A stretch of DNA of 35,802 nt from a virus. Made by a program: the position numbers and the translations under genes. The notes under the pieces were generated by a model that saw only the letters and a list, made by a program, of their open reading frames with translations, made no database searches and was not told the origin of the DNA. The stretch covers positions 1 through 35,802 of the IMG/VR virus record IMGVR_UViG_3300006754_000060, one strand, 5' to 3'. Shown here in pieces: positions 18,721-24,732 of this stretch. Every line of letters starts with the position of its first letter. Position 1 is the stretch's first letter.

Positions 18721-18744
18721 GGGGTAGCCCCCATTGGCTACCCC
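18721..18744 (-). terminator. Strong hairpin between SSB-like and nuclease genes (attenuator candidate)
   Basis: GGGGTAGCC and GGCTACCCC form a perfect 9-bp stem with a 6-base loop, 12 bases after the stop of the SSB-like gene. No U-run follows on the minus strand, so it is not a classic intrinsic terminator. It may partly stop transcription or protect the SSB mRNA 3' end, giving more SSB than nuclease. Confidence 0.5.
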
Positions 18745-18755
18745 AAAACAATGGA

Positions 18756-19337
18756 TTAGAATGGGTTTTCCTCAAAGGCCACAGGTGTGGGTTCCTTTTT
18801 GAATTCCAATTCCTTTCCGCTTCTCAAGGCATCCCCCACTTCAAGGATAGCCGTTGCAAGGGCAAACAATGTCTGCTTGTCGCAGTCAGTTCCGTTGGTC
18901 ATGAAATCAGCAGCCTTATTCAGAGCCTGTCCGATCTCAATCCCCCGTGTGTTCTTTGTGTATTGCCCCTTGATGTTGGACAGGTTGGCAAAGGACGTTA
19001 CCTGTCCTTGGGGAGTATTATCCTGACTCATGGCATACCTCGGTTTGTTGTCCCATTCTGAACCGTCATCCTTCAATCGATTGACTGATATTTCGGGGTT
19101 TCCGTTGTTCGCTAATCGAGGATTACCGTTGCGATCCGTCTTTTCCGTGATGGAAACCTTGGTTCCCGGCGTGGTATAGAACGGCTCAGTTGATTTGGCC
19201 ATGGATATTCCCTCGAAATCATCTGTGCATTTGACCCACAGTTCATAGAGGTCTCCCACATTCGGGATGTTCTTTGTTTTTGGGGAACCATCTTCTTTTT
19301 TCATGATCTCCACTTTTTCTATCGTTTTTATCGGCAT
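18756..19337 (-). CDS. Single-stranded DNA-binding protein (probable)
   Basis: The protein has 193 residues. The N-terminal part is beta-rich and could form an OB fold (VGDLYELWVKCTDD, TKVSITEK segments); the C-terminal part is helical and ends in an acidic-hydrophobic tip, PVAFEENPF. This resembles the DDDIPF-type tail by which bacterial and phage SSBs dock partner proteins. Its position directly between primase-helicase and a recombination nuclease supports an SSB role. The gene begins 14 bases after the primase stop, with AACCAAATA 5 bases before the ATG instead of a Shine-Dalgarno sequence. No signature pattern proves the fold, so the call rests on tail, size and context. Confidence 0.6.
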   Translation of the reverse strand: MPIKTIEKVEIMKKEDGSPKTKNIPNVGDLYELWVKCTDDFEGISMAKSTEPFYTTPGTKVSITEKTDRNGNPRLANNGNPEISVNRLKDDGSEWDNKPRYAMSQDNTPQGQVTSFANLSNIKGQYTKNTRGIEIGQALNKAADFMTNGTDCDKQTLFALATAILEVGDALRSGKELEFKKEPTPVAFEENPF

Positions 19338-19351
19338 GATCTTATTTGGTT

Positions 19352-21199
19352 TTAATACAAACCCTCCGTGGGTTCGTAGGTTATGATTGGTGTTAGTGAA
19401 AATTTCCTCTTCTCGGTATCGAACCAGAGGTCCTTCTCGAAATTGTCTCCGGTTGCTCGCTGCTTAAACACAGTGAACTTACCGTCACACTTCTTGGACC
19501 ACACCTTCTTCTGCTCCTCGTCATCGCCACTCATAATGAGTCCTTTCTGGGTGTTGCGCCAGCAGGAGAAGATGGTGTGAGCAGCAGCCCCGGTGTCCTG
19601 TGACCCGAGTATATCAGAAGGAGACTTGGGAGGATACTTACCCCCTTGATCCATCTTCTTCCCATCGCTGTGAGCAATGAGGAGGATGGTCATCTGCTCC
19701 TTGACTGCTAATCGTTGCATCGATTTAATAATCAGAGACTGAAGATCGAACGCCAGTTTTGGAGCCAAGTACTGGAACGAATCGATCAGAACAAAACTCA
19801 CCCCCCACTTCTGTTTGGCGAACCGGATGTTCTCCTCCACTCCTTCCCAGTTGTGTTTGATGGATTTGAATGAGGAGGAGTCCATGAAGAAGATGTTGTC
19901 AAAGTCCTTGATGATCTCATCTTGGTTCTCGTAGGTGGGTGCTTCTTCAGCATGTATGTGTGCCAGATTCCACAGCATGTTAGGGATGGTAATCTCGAAG
20001 CTGATAGCCAGACTCTTACGGTTCTGTTCCAGTGCTTGATGAAGGAGGATTTCATAACAGAGCTGAGATTTCCCATGCCCGGGCAGGCCTGTTGCTATTA
20101 TCAATTCGCTAGGTCTCAGACTCAAGGGCACATCCCAGATAAAATTACGGTGTTCTTTCTCCTGCTCGTAGCGGGTGATCTCATCGGTGAGTTGGACATT
20201 GAACTCATTGGCCTTGGACAGGGTGGCAAGGGTGTGTCCCTCTGCCTCGTGAATCAACGCAAAGAGATCCTGATAGGTGGGTTTGGCCTCCAGATACCAT
20301 TGATTAACATCGTTATACTCCAATGGAATGGACAGACGTTTAACCCTGTCCACTCCAAGTCGCTCTCCGAGCTTTAAGAATAGCTGATCTCCCGCCGAGT
20401 CATTGTCACAGCAGGAGAAGATGGTTTCCAATCCGCTGAGAGTTTGAAAGTTGTTGCTGATCCAATCCATGTTGCTCACTCCACAAGGGACGCTGAGTGC
20501 AGGTATGGCTGTGTCCTCCGAAGTCTCAGGAATCCCGGACTGGATGGCATCCAGACTCATGGCATCGATCTCACCTTCCGTCAGAAGGATGGACTTGCTG
20601 TCGTCAATGGTGTTCAAACCAAACAGCGACCAGAACGGTGGTTTGCTGGTAAAGATCTGCTTCTTAGATCCCCGTTCGATGTTCGTGCATTTGAACATCC
20701 TGCTCCTTCCTTCCTCATCGTAGAAGCTAGCAGTCCAGAACTCCTTACCGTTCTTCAGGTAAGGCGCCACCCCATACTTGGAGCACACTCGCTCATTGAT
20801 TCCTCGAGCAGCCAGATACTTGGCAGTTTCACTGCCTCTGAGTGCGGAGGTATCCAACTTGGCCTCCACTGCAACCGAAGCCTGCTTAACCGGGTGGATC
20901 TCACTCTGTGAAATGCCCAGCCAGCGTAACGCCCACCTCACGGTGTCGTGGTAGCCTGTCCCACGCTTTCGGATCAGTAGATCGAGAATCCCTAAGACTT
21001 GCCCAGTGGCGTTGTCCTTGGCTACATAAACGTTGGCTTGGTTGTGCAGGTATACCTGAGTGGACCTGCCCGGGTTCCCGTCGAGGTCCCCCATCGTATA
21101 CTTACCTGCCGTCTCCCGCTTTGCATCGGGGAAAACCTCTGACATCAGAGAGTTGATGTTGGCACTCAACCGCACCTTGAGTTCTTGCGGACTAATCAT
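19352..21199 (-). CDS. Primase-helicase (Toprim + DnaB/gp4-type ATPase)
   Basis: The protein has 615 residues. The Toprim domain shows TEGEIDAM (E208) and CDNDSAG (D265, D267). The RecA-like helicase domain shows Walker A GLPGHGKS (371-378) and Walker B VLIDSFQ (470-476), followed by LLIAHSDGKK and a late arginine-bearing segment. This is the bifunctional T7-gp4-like layout: the N-terminal part makes primers, the C-terminal ring unwinds DNA. The first 100 residues lack the paired cysteines of a zinc-binding domain, so template recognition must differ from T7. The start overlaps the preceding small DNA-binding gene by 8 bases. It anchors the replication block, although no DNA polymerase is seen with it. 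Confidence 0.93.
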   Translation of the reverse strand: MISPQELKVRLSANINSLMSEVFPDAKRETAGKYTMGDLDGNPGRSTQVYLHNQANVYVAKDNATGQVLGILDLLIRKRGTGYHDTVRWALRWLGISQSEIHPVKQASVAVEAKLDTSALRGSETAKYLAARGINERVCSKYGVAPYLKNGKEFWTASFYDEEGRSRMFKCTNIERGSKKQIFTSKPPFWSLFGLNTIDDSKSILLTEGEIDAMSLDAIQSGIPETSEDTAIPALSVPCGVSNMDWISNNFQTLSGLETIFSCCDNDSAGDQLFLKLGERLGVDRVKRLSIPLEYNDVNQWYLEAKPTYQDLFALIHEAEGHTLATLSKANEFNVQLTDEITRYEQEKEHRNFIWDVPLSLRPSELIIATGLPGHGKSQLCYEILLHQALEQNRKSLAISFEITIPNMLWNLAHIHAEEAPTYENQDEIIKDFDNIFFMDSSSFKSIKHNWEGVEENIRFAKQKWGVSFVLIDSFQYLAPKLAFDLQSLIIKSMQRLAVKEQMTILLIAHSDGKKMDQGGKYPPKSPSDILGSQDTGAAAHTIFSCWRNTQKGLIMSGDDEEQKKVWSKKCDGKFTVFKQRATGDNFEKDLWFDTEKRKFSLTPIITYEPTEGLY

Positions 21200-21413
21200 T
21201 GTATTGTTTATCTAAAAATTCACCTACGCTTCCACCAACTGAGTCCTTAATCAATCGGTCCTTAGTCTTCTGATCCACCCGAGTATACAATGGCACCCGT
21301 GGTGTGGTCCATTTGATGGGTCGTCCCCGTTTCTTCACTGGTCTGGGTGGTTTCCCGGGTGGGACCAGCTTGTCTATTTTTAAAAAATCCCTGCGGATTT
21401 GGCGTTTGTCCAT
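21192..21413 (-). CDS. Small DNA-binding protein: AT-hook plus ribbon-helix-helix-like
   Basis: Seventy-three residues. Residues 27-35 (VKKRGRPIKW) contain the RGRP core of an AT-hook, which binds the minor groove of A/T-rich DNA. The C-terminal half (VPLYTRVDQKTKDRLIKDS, then GGSVGEFLDKQ) has the strand-helix-helix pattern of MetJ/Arc-type regulators. The start is supported by AGAGAGG upstream. It lies just downstream of the inverted-repeat region 21420-21537 and overlaps the primase-helicase start, so it may autoregulate the replication operon or act in origin recognition. Fold assignment is by pattern only. Confidence 0.6.
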   Translation of the reverse strand: MDKRQIRRDFLKIDKLVPPGKPPRPVKKRGRPIKWTTPRVPLYTRVDQKTKDRLIKDSVGGSVGEFLDKQYND

Positions 21414-21537
21414 TTGTTTTTCCTCTCTGTGTTATAAATTTTATACGGTTTGGGTTAAACTTTTAATAGTTTATGAAAACTTTTCGGATACTAAAAGTTT
21501 GGTATAAGTTTCGGCCGAGTTTATACCAAAAAGCTAG
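21414..21537. promoter_or_regulatory. Regulatory gap with inverted repeats before the primase operon
   Basis: This gap of about 120 bases is A/T-rich and full of symmetry. A 10-bp inverted repeat, TTTGGTATAA (21498-21507) and TTATACCAAA (21521-21530), encloses the palindrome TCGGCCGA (21511-21518). AAACTTTT occurs at 21457-21464 and 21477-21484 and inverted at 21493-21500. On the minus strand, TATAAA near 21441-21446 could be a -10 box for the primase operon, but its -35 is weak. The large inverted repeat sits right after the zinc-finger gene's stop; the minus-strand sequence after it is only weakly T-rich, so an operator is as likely as a terminator. Confidence 0.5.
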
Positions 21538-22005
21538 CTAGGATGGCACAATCAAAGCTGGTGGTGGCAGTCCAATGGATCTCATTGCCTTCTTGAAATC
21601 AGATTCCGAGTAGGGTTGTCCATGAATGTGATCGTCCATCATCTGGAACAACGGACAGTCCGAGTCCCTCGCAGGTAGGTTGTATGCCCACCATATGATT
21701 GATGCCACCCACGAGCGGGTGAAGTCATCACGCACTCGTAACAACCTGTCAGCCCAGTATACCGGGTCCTGTTCCCTGATTGCTTTTACAAACCTAGCTT
21801 TGGTTCGACGTCTCTTCATGGCTACCCTGCACACAGGACACCATCTGCCCCATCGGACACGGAAGATGGGAGCGTCCCACTCGTGGTTGAAATGACACTG
21901 CCACCTCACGGTGGTGCGACAGTTCTCGAAGGTCGTGTCGAGACAGACCCCCTTGTGGGCCTTGGCCGTCTCCCGGATATCGTCAAGAGTCAGTCGTCGA
22001 GACAT
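21538..22005 (-). CDS. Zinc-finger (treble-clef-like) protein, DNA-binding candidate
   Basis: I take the ATG at 22005, giving 155 residues starting MSRRLTLDDIRETAKAHKG; a longer version from 22101 would run back through the upstream gene. Residues 35-59 (VRWQCHFNHEWDAP, then GRWCPVCR) give probable zinc ligands C37, H41, C56 and C59 in the W-x-C...G-x-W-C-P-x-C pattern of phage zinc-ribbon or treble-clef domains that often accompany homing-type nucleases. The rest is basic and helical with no nuclease motif. The start overlaps the preceding gene by 16 bases. Perhaps a DNA-binding regulator. Confidence 0.6.
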   Translation of the reverse strand: MSRRLTLDDIRETAKAHKGVCLDTTFENCRTTVRWQCHFNHEWDAPIFRVRWGRWCPVCRVAMKRRRTKARFVKAIREQDPVYWADRLLRVRDDFTRSWVASIIWWAYNLPARDSDCPLFQMMDDHIHGQPYSESDFKKAMRSIGLPPPALIVPS

Positions 22006-22205
22006 TCGTCGAAGTGTTGAAGTGTTGAAGTGTTGCACGGTGTTTCTGCCACATCGTATATCAGGTTTGAGTTTACAATTGCGGTGGGTTCTGTTCCCCA
22101 CCGCAGGATGACGCAGTCATCGTTGGGAGTCTTAGCAGTATCAGCAAACTCACCCAAGGTGGTGGTGGTTGAGACTGATACCGGTTTAATTTTTTCAGGT
22201 TTCAT
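21990..22205 (-). CDS. Small unknown protein
   Basis: Seventy-one residues from the ATG at 22205. Rich in Thr, Val and Asp with no recognised domain. No Shine-Dalgarno sequence precedes it; the region upstream is the AT-rich repeat tract. Its C-terminus (TSTLQHFDECLDD) is encoded across three copies of an 8-bp repeat and overlaps the zinc-finger gene start by 16 bases. Coding is likely from its fit in the operon but not certain. Confidence 0.45.
   Translation of the reverse strand: MKPEKIKPVSVSTTTTLGEFADTAKTPNDDCVILRWGTEPTAIVNSNLIYDVAETPCNTSTLQHFDECLDD
22012..22035. repeat. Three tandem copies of an 8-bp unit
   Basis: AAGTGTTG is repeated three times without a gap at 22012-22019, 22020-22027 and 22028-22035 (CAACACTT on the minus strand). 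It lies at the overlap of two genes, just upstream of the zinc-finger start. It could be slippage-prone DNA, a binding site array, or chance within coding sequence. Confidence 0.8.
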
Positions 22206-22280
22206 ATTGGGACTGTAAGTATTAAGTATTAGTATTTAATTATTAATAGTTAATAGTATTAGTAATACTAAGATAGAGGT
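22206..22280. repeat. AT-rich iteron-like tract, origin or promoter candidate
   Basis: The tract is almost pure A/T between 22216 and 22270. AGTATTA occurs at 22218-22224, 22225-22231 and 22255-22261, with a variant at 22231-22237. TAGTATTA G TAATACTA (22254-22270) is a perfect palindrome around one base. It lies just downstream of a winged-helix gene and upstream of the next small gene. Repeats plus low melting stability suit a replication origin; a promoter with operators for the 22205 gene is the simpler alternative. Confidence 0.5.
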
Positions 22281-22556
22281 TCATTCTGATACCCCCGAGA
22301 CTATGGTGTAAATGGTGGACTTGTTGTAGCGTTTGTTCCGGGCAATTAACCCACACTCAGATAATTTGTCCAAAGATCGGATGACACTGGACCGTGAGGA
22401 CCACGAGGTCTTGGCGATTGTGTCAACCGAGGGAAAACATTTGTCCTCCCGGCCAGTGTATGATGCCAGAGTTATAAGCACAGCTTTATCGGTAGTGTTC
22501 AGATGGGGAAACGGTTTGGGTTTCTTAGTCCAATATACCAGAGGTTTCCAACTCAT
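22281..22556 (-). CDS. Winged-helix (HTH_36-type) DNA-binding protein
   Basis: Ninety-one residues, nearly all one winged-helix domain. The pattern LNTTDKAVLITLASYTG, CFPSVDTIAKTSWSSRSSVIRSLDKLSECGLIARNKRY matches the helix-turn-helix family typical of phage regulators and replication-initiation proteins; the recognition helix is about SSRSSVIRSLDKL. It starts by ATGA overlap with the acidic small gene upstream. The AT-rich repeat tract immediately follows its stop, which makes it a candidate binder of those repeats. Whether it regulates transcription or starts replication cannot be told here. Confidence 0.8.
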   Translation of the reverse strand: MSWKPLVYWTKKPKPFPHLNTTDKAVLITLASYTGREDKCFPSVDTIAKTSWSSRSSVIRSLDKLSECGLIARNKRYNKSTIYTIVSGVSE

Positions 22557-22816
22557 GTGACTCTTCTGTCGGCGGTGAGTCGCTCCTCCTCCAAGATCCG
22601 GAGGAACATAATGTCCAACTCCTCGTCTGTTGGTTCACGATCCATCTCTTGCATGTCTTGGTGATATGCCTTCTCGTCTTCCTCATCCATCACGACTTTG
22701 ATTGCTGCCGTTGAGAGGGCAGTCTTAATCAACTGCCCCTCGATGGAGTGGTAGGCGTGAGCCTCTTGTTCTTCTTCATGGGCCATGATGGCCTCAAACA
22801 ACTGTTGGTTTTTCAT
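22553..22816 (-). CDS. Small acidic protein, unknown
   Basis: Eighty-seven residues, strongly acidic, helical, with clusters such as AHEEEQEAHAYHS, MDEEDEKAYHQDMQEMD and TDEELDIMFLRILEEERL. No recognised family. Small acidic phage proteins of this kind sometimes mimic DNA or inhibit host enzymes, but nothing here shows that. ATGA overlap couples it to the winged-helix gene. It is the first gene after the noncoding stretch 22817-23116. Confidence 0.55.
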   Translation of the reverse strand: MKNQQLFEAIMAHEEEQEAHAYHSIEGQLIKTALSTAAIKVVMDEEDEKAYHQDMQEMDREPTDEELDIMFLRILEEERLTADRRVT

Positions 22817-23116
22817 ATGGTTATAAATATTGATATTGTTATTAGGGATGTAAAGTAAAAAATTGCACTATTTACCTAAAAAAACAGGGGTATTAGAACG
22901 AGGAGAGTCGGGCAGAGTTACGAGGAGAGGGAACCTCTGACTTGGCACTCGCTGCGTAGCCCCCAGCCTTCCAATCCCAAGGACCCCCGTCAATGGGGGT
23001 CTTTTTTTGTGTACCTTCTAGAACGCCCGCTAATACCCCTAGAAAGCATTCTGTCTGAGAATAGGACTTACCCCCCATGCAATACGCCACAAACGCCACC
23101 TTGCCAACATCAGGGT
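22817..23116. other. 300-bp stretch without a secure gene; possible plus-strand small RNA
   Basis: On the minus strand an open frame of about 61 residues (ATG at 23078, stop 22893) exists but has no ribosome binding site and is crossed by a plus-strand terminator. The plus strand has hairpin AGAGG-GAA-CCTCT at 22926-22938 and a full intrinsic terminator at 22982-23008. A weak plus-strand promoter (TTGATA 22830-22835, TAAAGT 22851-22856, spacer 15) precedes it. A short noncoding transcript of roughly 110-150 bases is possible. The leader and promoter of the minus-strand gene at 22816 must also lie here. Confidence 0.35.
22982..23008 (+). terminator. Intrinsic terminator facing right
   Basis: GACCCCC and GGGGGTC form a 7-bp G/C-rich stem with loop GTCAAT, followed by seven T on the plus strand. 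On the minus strand the stem is preceded, not followed, by the T/A run, so it works rightward. No plus-strand gene lies upstream. Confidence 0.8.
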
Positions 23117-23118
23117 AC

Positions 23119-23150
23119 AAAAAAGCCCGGGTCAATTAAGCCCGGGCTTT
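23119..23150 (-). terminator. Intrinsic terminator of the first early-gene group
   Basis: AAAGCCCGGG (23122-23131) and CCCGGGCTTT (23141-23150) form a 10-bp stem with a 9-base loop; on the minus strand a run of six T follows (23124-23119). It ends transcription a few bases after the 31-residue membrane-peptide gene. Confidence 0.88.
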
Positions 23151-23160
23151 GGTTTTGTGG

Positions 23161-23256
23161 CTACCTTTTCCGCAGTGCCAAGTATAGGATCACTATCAGG
23201 ATAGGTACCGCTACAATCTGCAGTCTGATGAGTATCTCAAGTATGCTTTCAATCAT
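23161..23256 (-). CDS. 31-residue single-span membrane peptide
   Basis: ATG at 23256 to TAG at 23161. The peptide begins MIESILEILIRLQ, continues as a strongly hydrophobic stretch (IVAVPILIVILYLAL) and ends RKR, which fits one membrane span with a positive cytoplasmic end. GGAGG lies 5 bases before the ATG and the start overlaps the upstream stop (TAATG), so translation is well supported despite the size. A strong terminator follows at once. It may be an early membrane effector, an inhibitor of host functions, or a small holin-like peptide; the early-operon position makes a late lysis role less likely. Confidence 0.65.
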   Translation of the reverse strand: MIESILEILIRLQIVAVPILIVILYLALRKR

Positions 23257-23474
23257 TAGGACCTCCAATCTGTTACTGGATTGGCAACGTCAATCTCGTA
23301 ACCAAGCTCTTCTATAATCTTGAGATTGGAATGAGTCAGGGTCTTTTGATTAGGACTTAAACAAGTCAGCAATTTGGCTGAAGTGTTTAAAGGATAGTAG
23401 CGTACGTTTCCATAGCTTTCCCGGCGTTCTATCATTACTATTTTTCGGTCAACATATGTCTGTTTATATGGCAT
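23256..23474 (-). CDS. Small early protein, unknown
   Basis: Seventy-two residues. AAGGAG lies 9 bases before the ATG at 23474. Basic N-terminal half (YVDRKIVMIERRESYGNVRYY) and a helical segment (HSNLKIIEELGYEID). No recognised domain. The stop is shared with the start of the membrane peptide downstream, so the two are probably made together. Confidence 0.6.
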   Translation of the reverse strand: MPYKQTYVDRKIVMIERRESYGNVRYYPLNTSAKLLTCLSPNQKTLTHSNLKIIEELGYEIDVANPVTDWRS

Positions 23475-23475
23475 T

Positions 23476-23697
23476 TTATGAATCTCCTTTCTTGTCTATG
23501 ATGCTGTAGAGTTCGTTTAGTGTCGTTTGCCATAGATTATCATCAAGAGCTCTAATGGGACCTCTATTCAGAAAACCCCCGGTCCTTCCATACTCACCAC
23601 CCTTTGCTTTATAAAGTTTGTGAGCTTCATCTATATCTTTAACCGAAAACTTTGCCCCGTCTTCGATCGAGTAACTTCTTAATACTGTATTTTTCAT
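23476..23697 (-). CDS. Small early protein, unknown
   Basis: Seventy-three residues, starting MKNTVLRSYSIEDG at 23697 with AAGGA upstream. Mixed charged sequence with two helical stretches (VKDIDEAHKLYKAKGG, LWQTTLNELYSIIDKKG). No domain recognised. It is followed 1 base later by the next gene. A typical short phage early gene of unknown role. Confidence 0.6.
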   Translation of the reverse strand: MKNTVLRSYSIEDGAKFSVKDIDEAHKLYKAKGGEYGRTGGFLNRGPIRALDDNLWQTTLNELYSIIDKKGDS

Positions 23698-23723
23698 ATG
23701 TTTATTCCTTCTATTTTTAGTGT

Positions 23724-24410
23724 TTAGTTATTGATCAATTGAAAGGCTTTCTTTGCCCCGGAGCCGTGAAGTGGCACCCATATGTCAGGACCATGCCCGC
23801 CGTTACATATCCCACATTCTGCACACGTTTTACCACGTGTCACATTTAAGCAGGTAGTGAACTTTCCCAAAGGCTTATTCCGGCTAGAATGAAAGACCCG
23901 CAAGCCTTGTGACTTGGCTTCTTCTAAAGATGCCAAGGTATCAGTTGAAGCCATAAAATACCTGTTGTATTTCTTAGCTTTTTGATTCGCTTTCCAGTCG
24001 TGAAAGTAGCCTGTTGTTTTTCCGGCTCGCCGTCTAATCGCTTTCACGATTCGCAAGGGAAGTAGAGAAGGATTCCCATAAGCCCCAAAGCGAACTTCCC
24101 TATCTTGAAAGACAGAATAGTCCTCCAAAGGTGCATAGGACCCATTGTTATAGGCTTTCCACACTGCCAAGGGCGCTTGGCCTAGGTTGACGTAACACCC
24201 GTTGCCACTGGAAAAGGGACACCCGATGCAGATCGTCAAAGCATCAAGCCCGGATTGAATGCCCGCAACCGGGCTTTGATCCACAAGTAAGATCCAAATT
24301 TGGATCATGTCCCCGGTTTTGATATTTGATGAAGCCCGGTTAAACCCCGTTGCAATTACAACGAACCGTTGCCCGTTTGTGATCCCTTTATACAAGATGA
24401 ATCCGTTCAT
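23724..24410 (-). CDS. Cys-rich conserved phage protein of unknown function
   Basis: I choose the ATG at 24410 (228 residues) because AGAGGAGG lies 7 bases upstream; a start at 24446 lacks this. The sequence has the features of a family seen in phages and plasmids: an N-terminal VIATGFNRASSNIKTGDMIQIWIL stretch, then ICIGCPFSSGNGCYVN and LGQAPLAVWKAYNNG, a middle REVRFGAYGNPSLLP, and a C-terminal cysteine cluster (TTCLNVTRGKTCAECGICNGG). The cysteines suggest bound metal, and the second cluster resembles a zinc or iron-sulfur site. The reaction is unknown to me. ATGA overlap with the upstream 62-residue gene. Confidence 0.75.
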   Translation of the reverse strand: MNGFILYKGITNGQRFVVIATGFNRASSNIKTGDMIQIWILLVDQSPVAGIQSGLDALTICIGCPFSSGNGCYVNLGQAPLAVWKAYNNGSYAPLEDYSVFQDREVRFGAYGNPSLLPLRIVKAIRRRAGKTTGYFHDWKANQKAKKYNRYFMASTDTLASLEEAKSQGLRVFHSSRNKPLGKFTTCLNVTRGKTCAECGICNGGHGPDIWVPLHGSGAKKAFQLINN

Positions 24411-24595
24411 GCTTTTACCTCCTCTGAGTGGACAATAGCTAAGCACGCTCTGTTGCTAATGTCTGTTCCATAGACAATAGTTCTGTCTCCTCTTATACTG
24501 TGGACAGTGTAGTCCGTGCCCTCCCTTAAAAGGGCGAATCTCTTTTCGTCCCCATACTTTGAATAAAAGCCTTCGTTTTTTATTTTAATTGTCAT
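24407..24595 (-). CDS. Small early protein, first of the minus-strand operon
   Basis: Sixty-two residues (MTIKIKNEGFYSKYG...). A beta-rich pattern (DYTVHSIRGDRTIVYGTD) with no recognised domain. No Shine-Dalgarno sequence; AACCAAATA stands 5 bases before the ATG and an 8-codon leader ORF stops 4 bases upstream, so it may be translated by coupling. Its last codons (LAIVHSEEVKA) hold the ribosome binding site of the next gene and are echoed by a relic upstream at 24624-24658. Confidence 0.55.
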   Translation of the reverse strand: MTIKIKNEGFYSKYGDEKRFALLREGTDYTVHSIRGDRTIVYGTDISNRACLAIVHSEEVKA

Positions 24596-24599
24596 ATTT

Positions 24600-24626
24600 T
24601 TATTTGGTTAACGTTAGTGTGATCAT
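24600..24626 (-). CDS. Eight-residue leader ORF (MITLTLTK)
   Basis: ATG at 24626, stop TAA at 24600-24602. GGAGG stands 7 bases upstream of the ATG, a much better ribosome binding site than that of the following gene, which starts 4 bases after this stop. It may feed ribosomes to the 62-residue gene, or be a by-product of the local duplication. Confidence 0.35.
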   Translation of the reverse strand: MITLTLTK

Positions 24627-24658
24627 GCTTTTACCTCCTCCGGATGAACCCTTGCAAG
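24624..24658 (-). pseudogene. Relic of a duplicated 3' gene end with ribosome binding site
   Basis: Read on the minus strand, this stretch encodes LARVHPEEVKA-stop, matching LAIVHSEEVKA-stop at the end of the 62-residue gene. The last 17 bases including GGAGG and ATG (24624-24640) are identical to 24408-24424. A stop lies about 5 codons upstream in that frame, so no full gene remains. It looks like a leftover from duplication or deletion of a neighbouring gene. Confidence 0.55.
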
Positions 24659-24660
24659 CT

Positions 24661-24732
24661 TTAATTGATGCTATCAATAAATAACTTAGGGTAAACCCTC
24701 ATTTTCCTCCCTCCCTTTTGTCTCTTTTTCAT
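24661..24732 (-). CDS. Possible 23-residue basic leader peptide
   Basis: ATG at 24732 to TAA at 24661: MKKRQKGGRKMRVYPKLFI plus DSIN. AAGGAAGG stands 11 bases upstream, rather far; an internal ATG (residue 11) has GGGAGG 4 bases upstream. The ATG lies in a 7-bp inverted repeat (ATAGGTT 24731-24737, AACCTAT 24765-24771). Very short, so coding is uncertain. Confidence 0.25.
   Translation of the reverse strand: MKKRQKGGRKMRVYPKLFIDSIN

Noticed and set aside
20444-20911. Long plus-strand ORFs opposite the primase-helicase
   Set aside because: They mirror a strongly supported gene, have no ribosome binding sites and no recognisable motif.
22893-23135. Minus-strand ORF of up to 80 codons (TTG start)
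   Set aside because: Start lies in a terminator loop, no ribosome binding site, and it is crossed by a plus-strand terminator.
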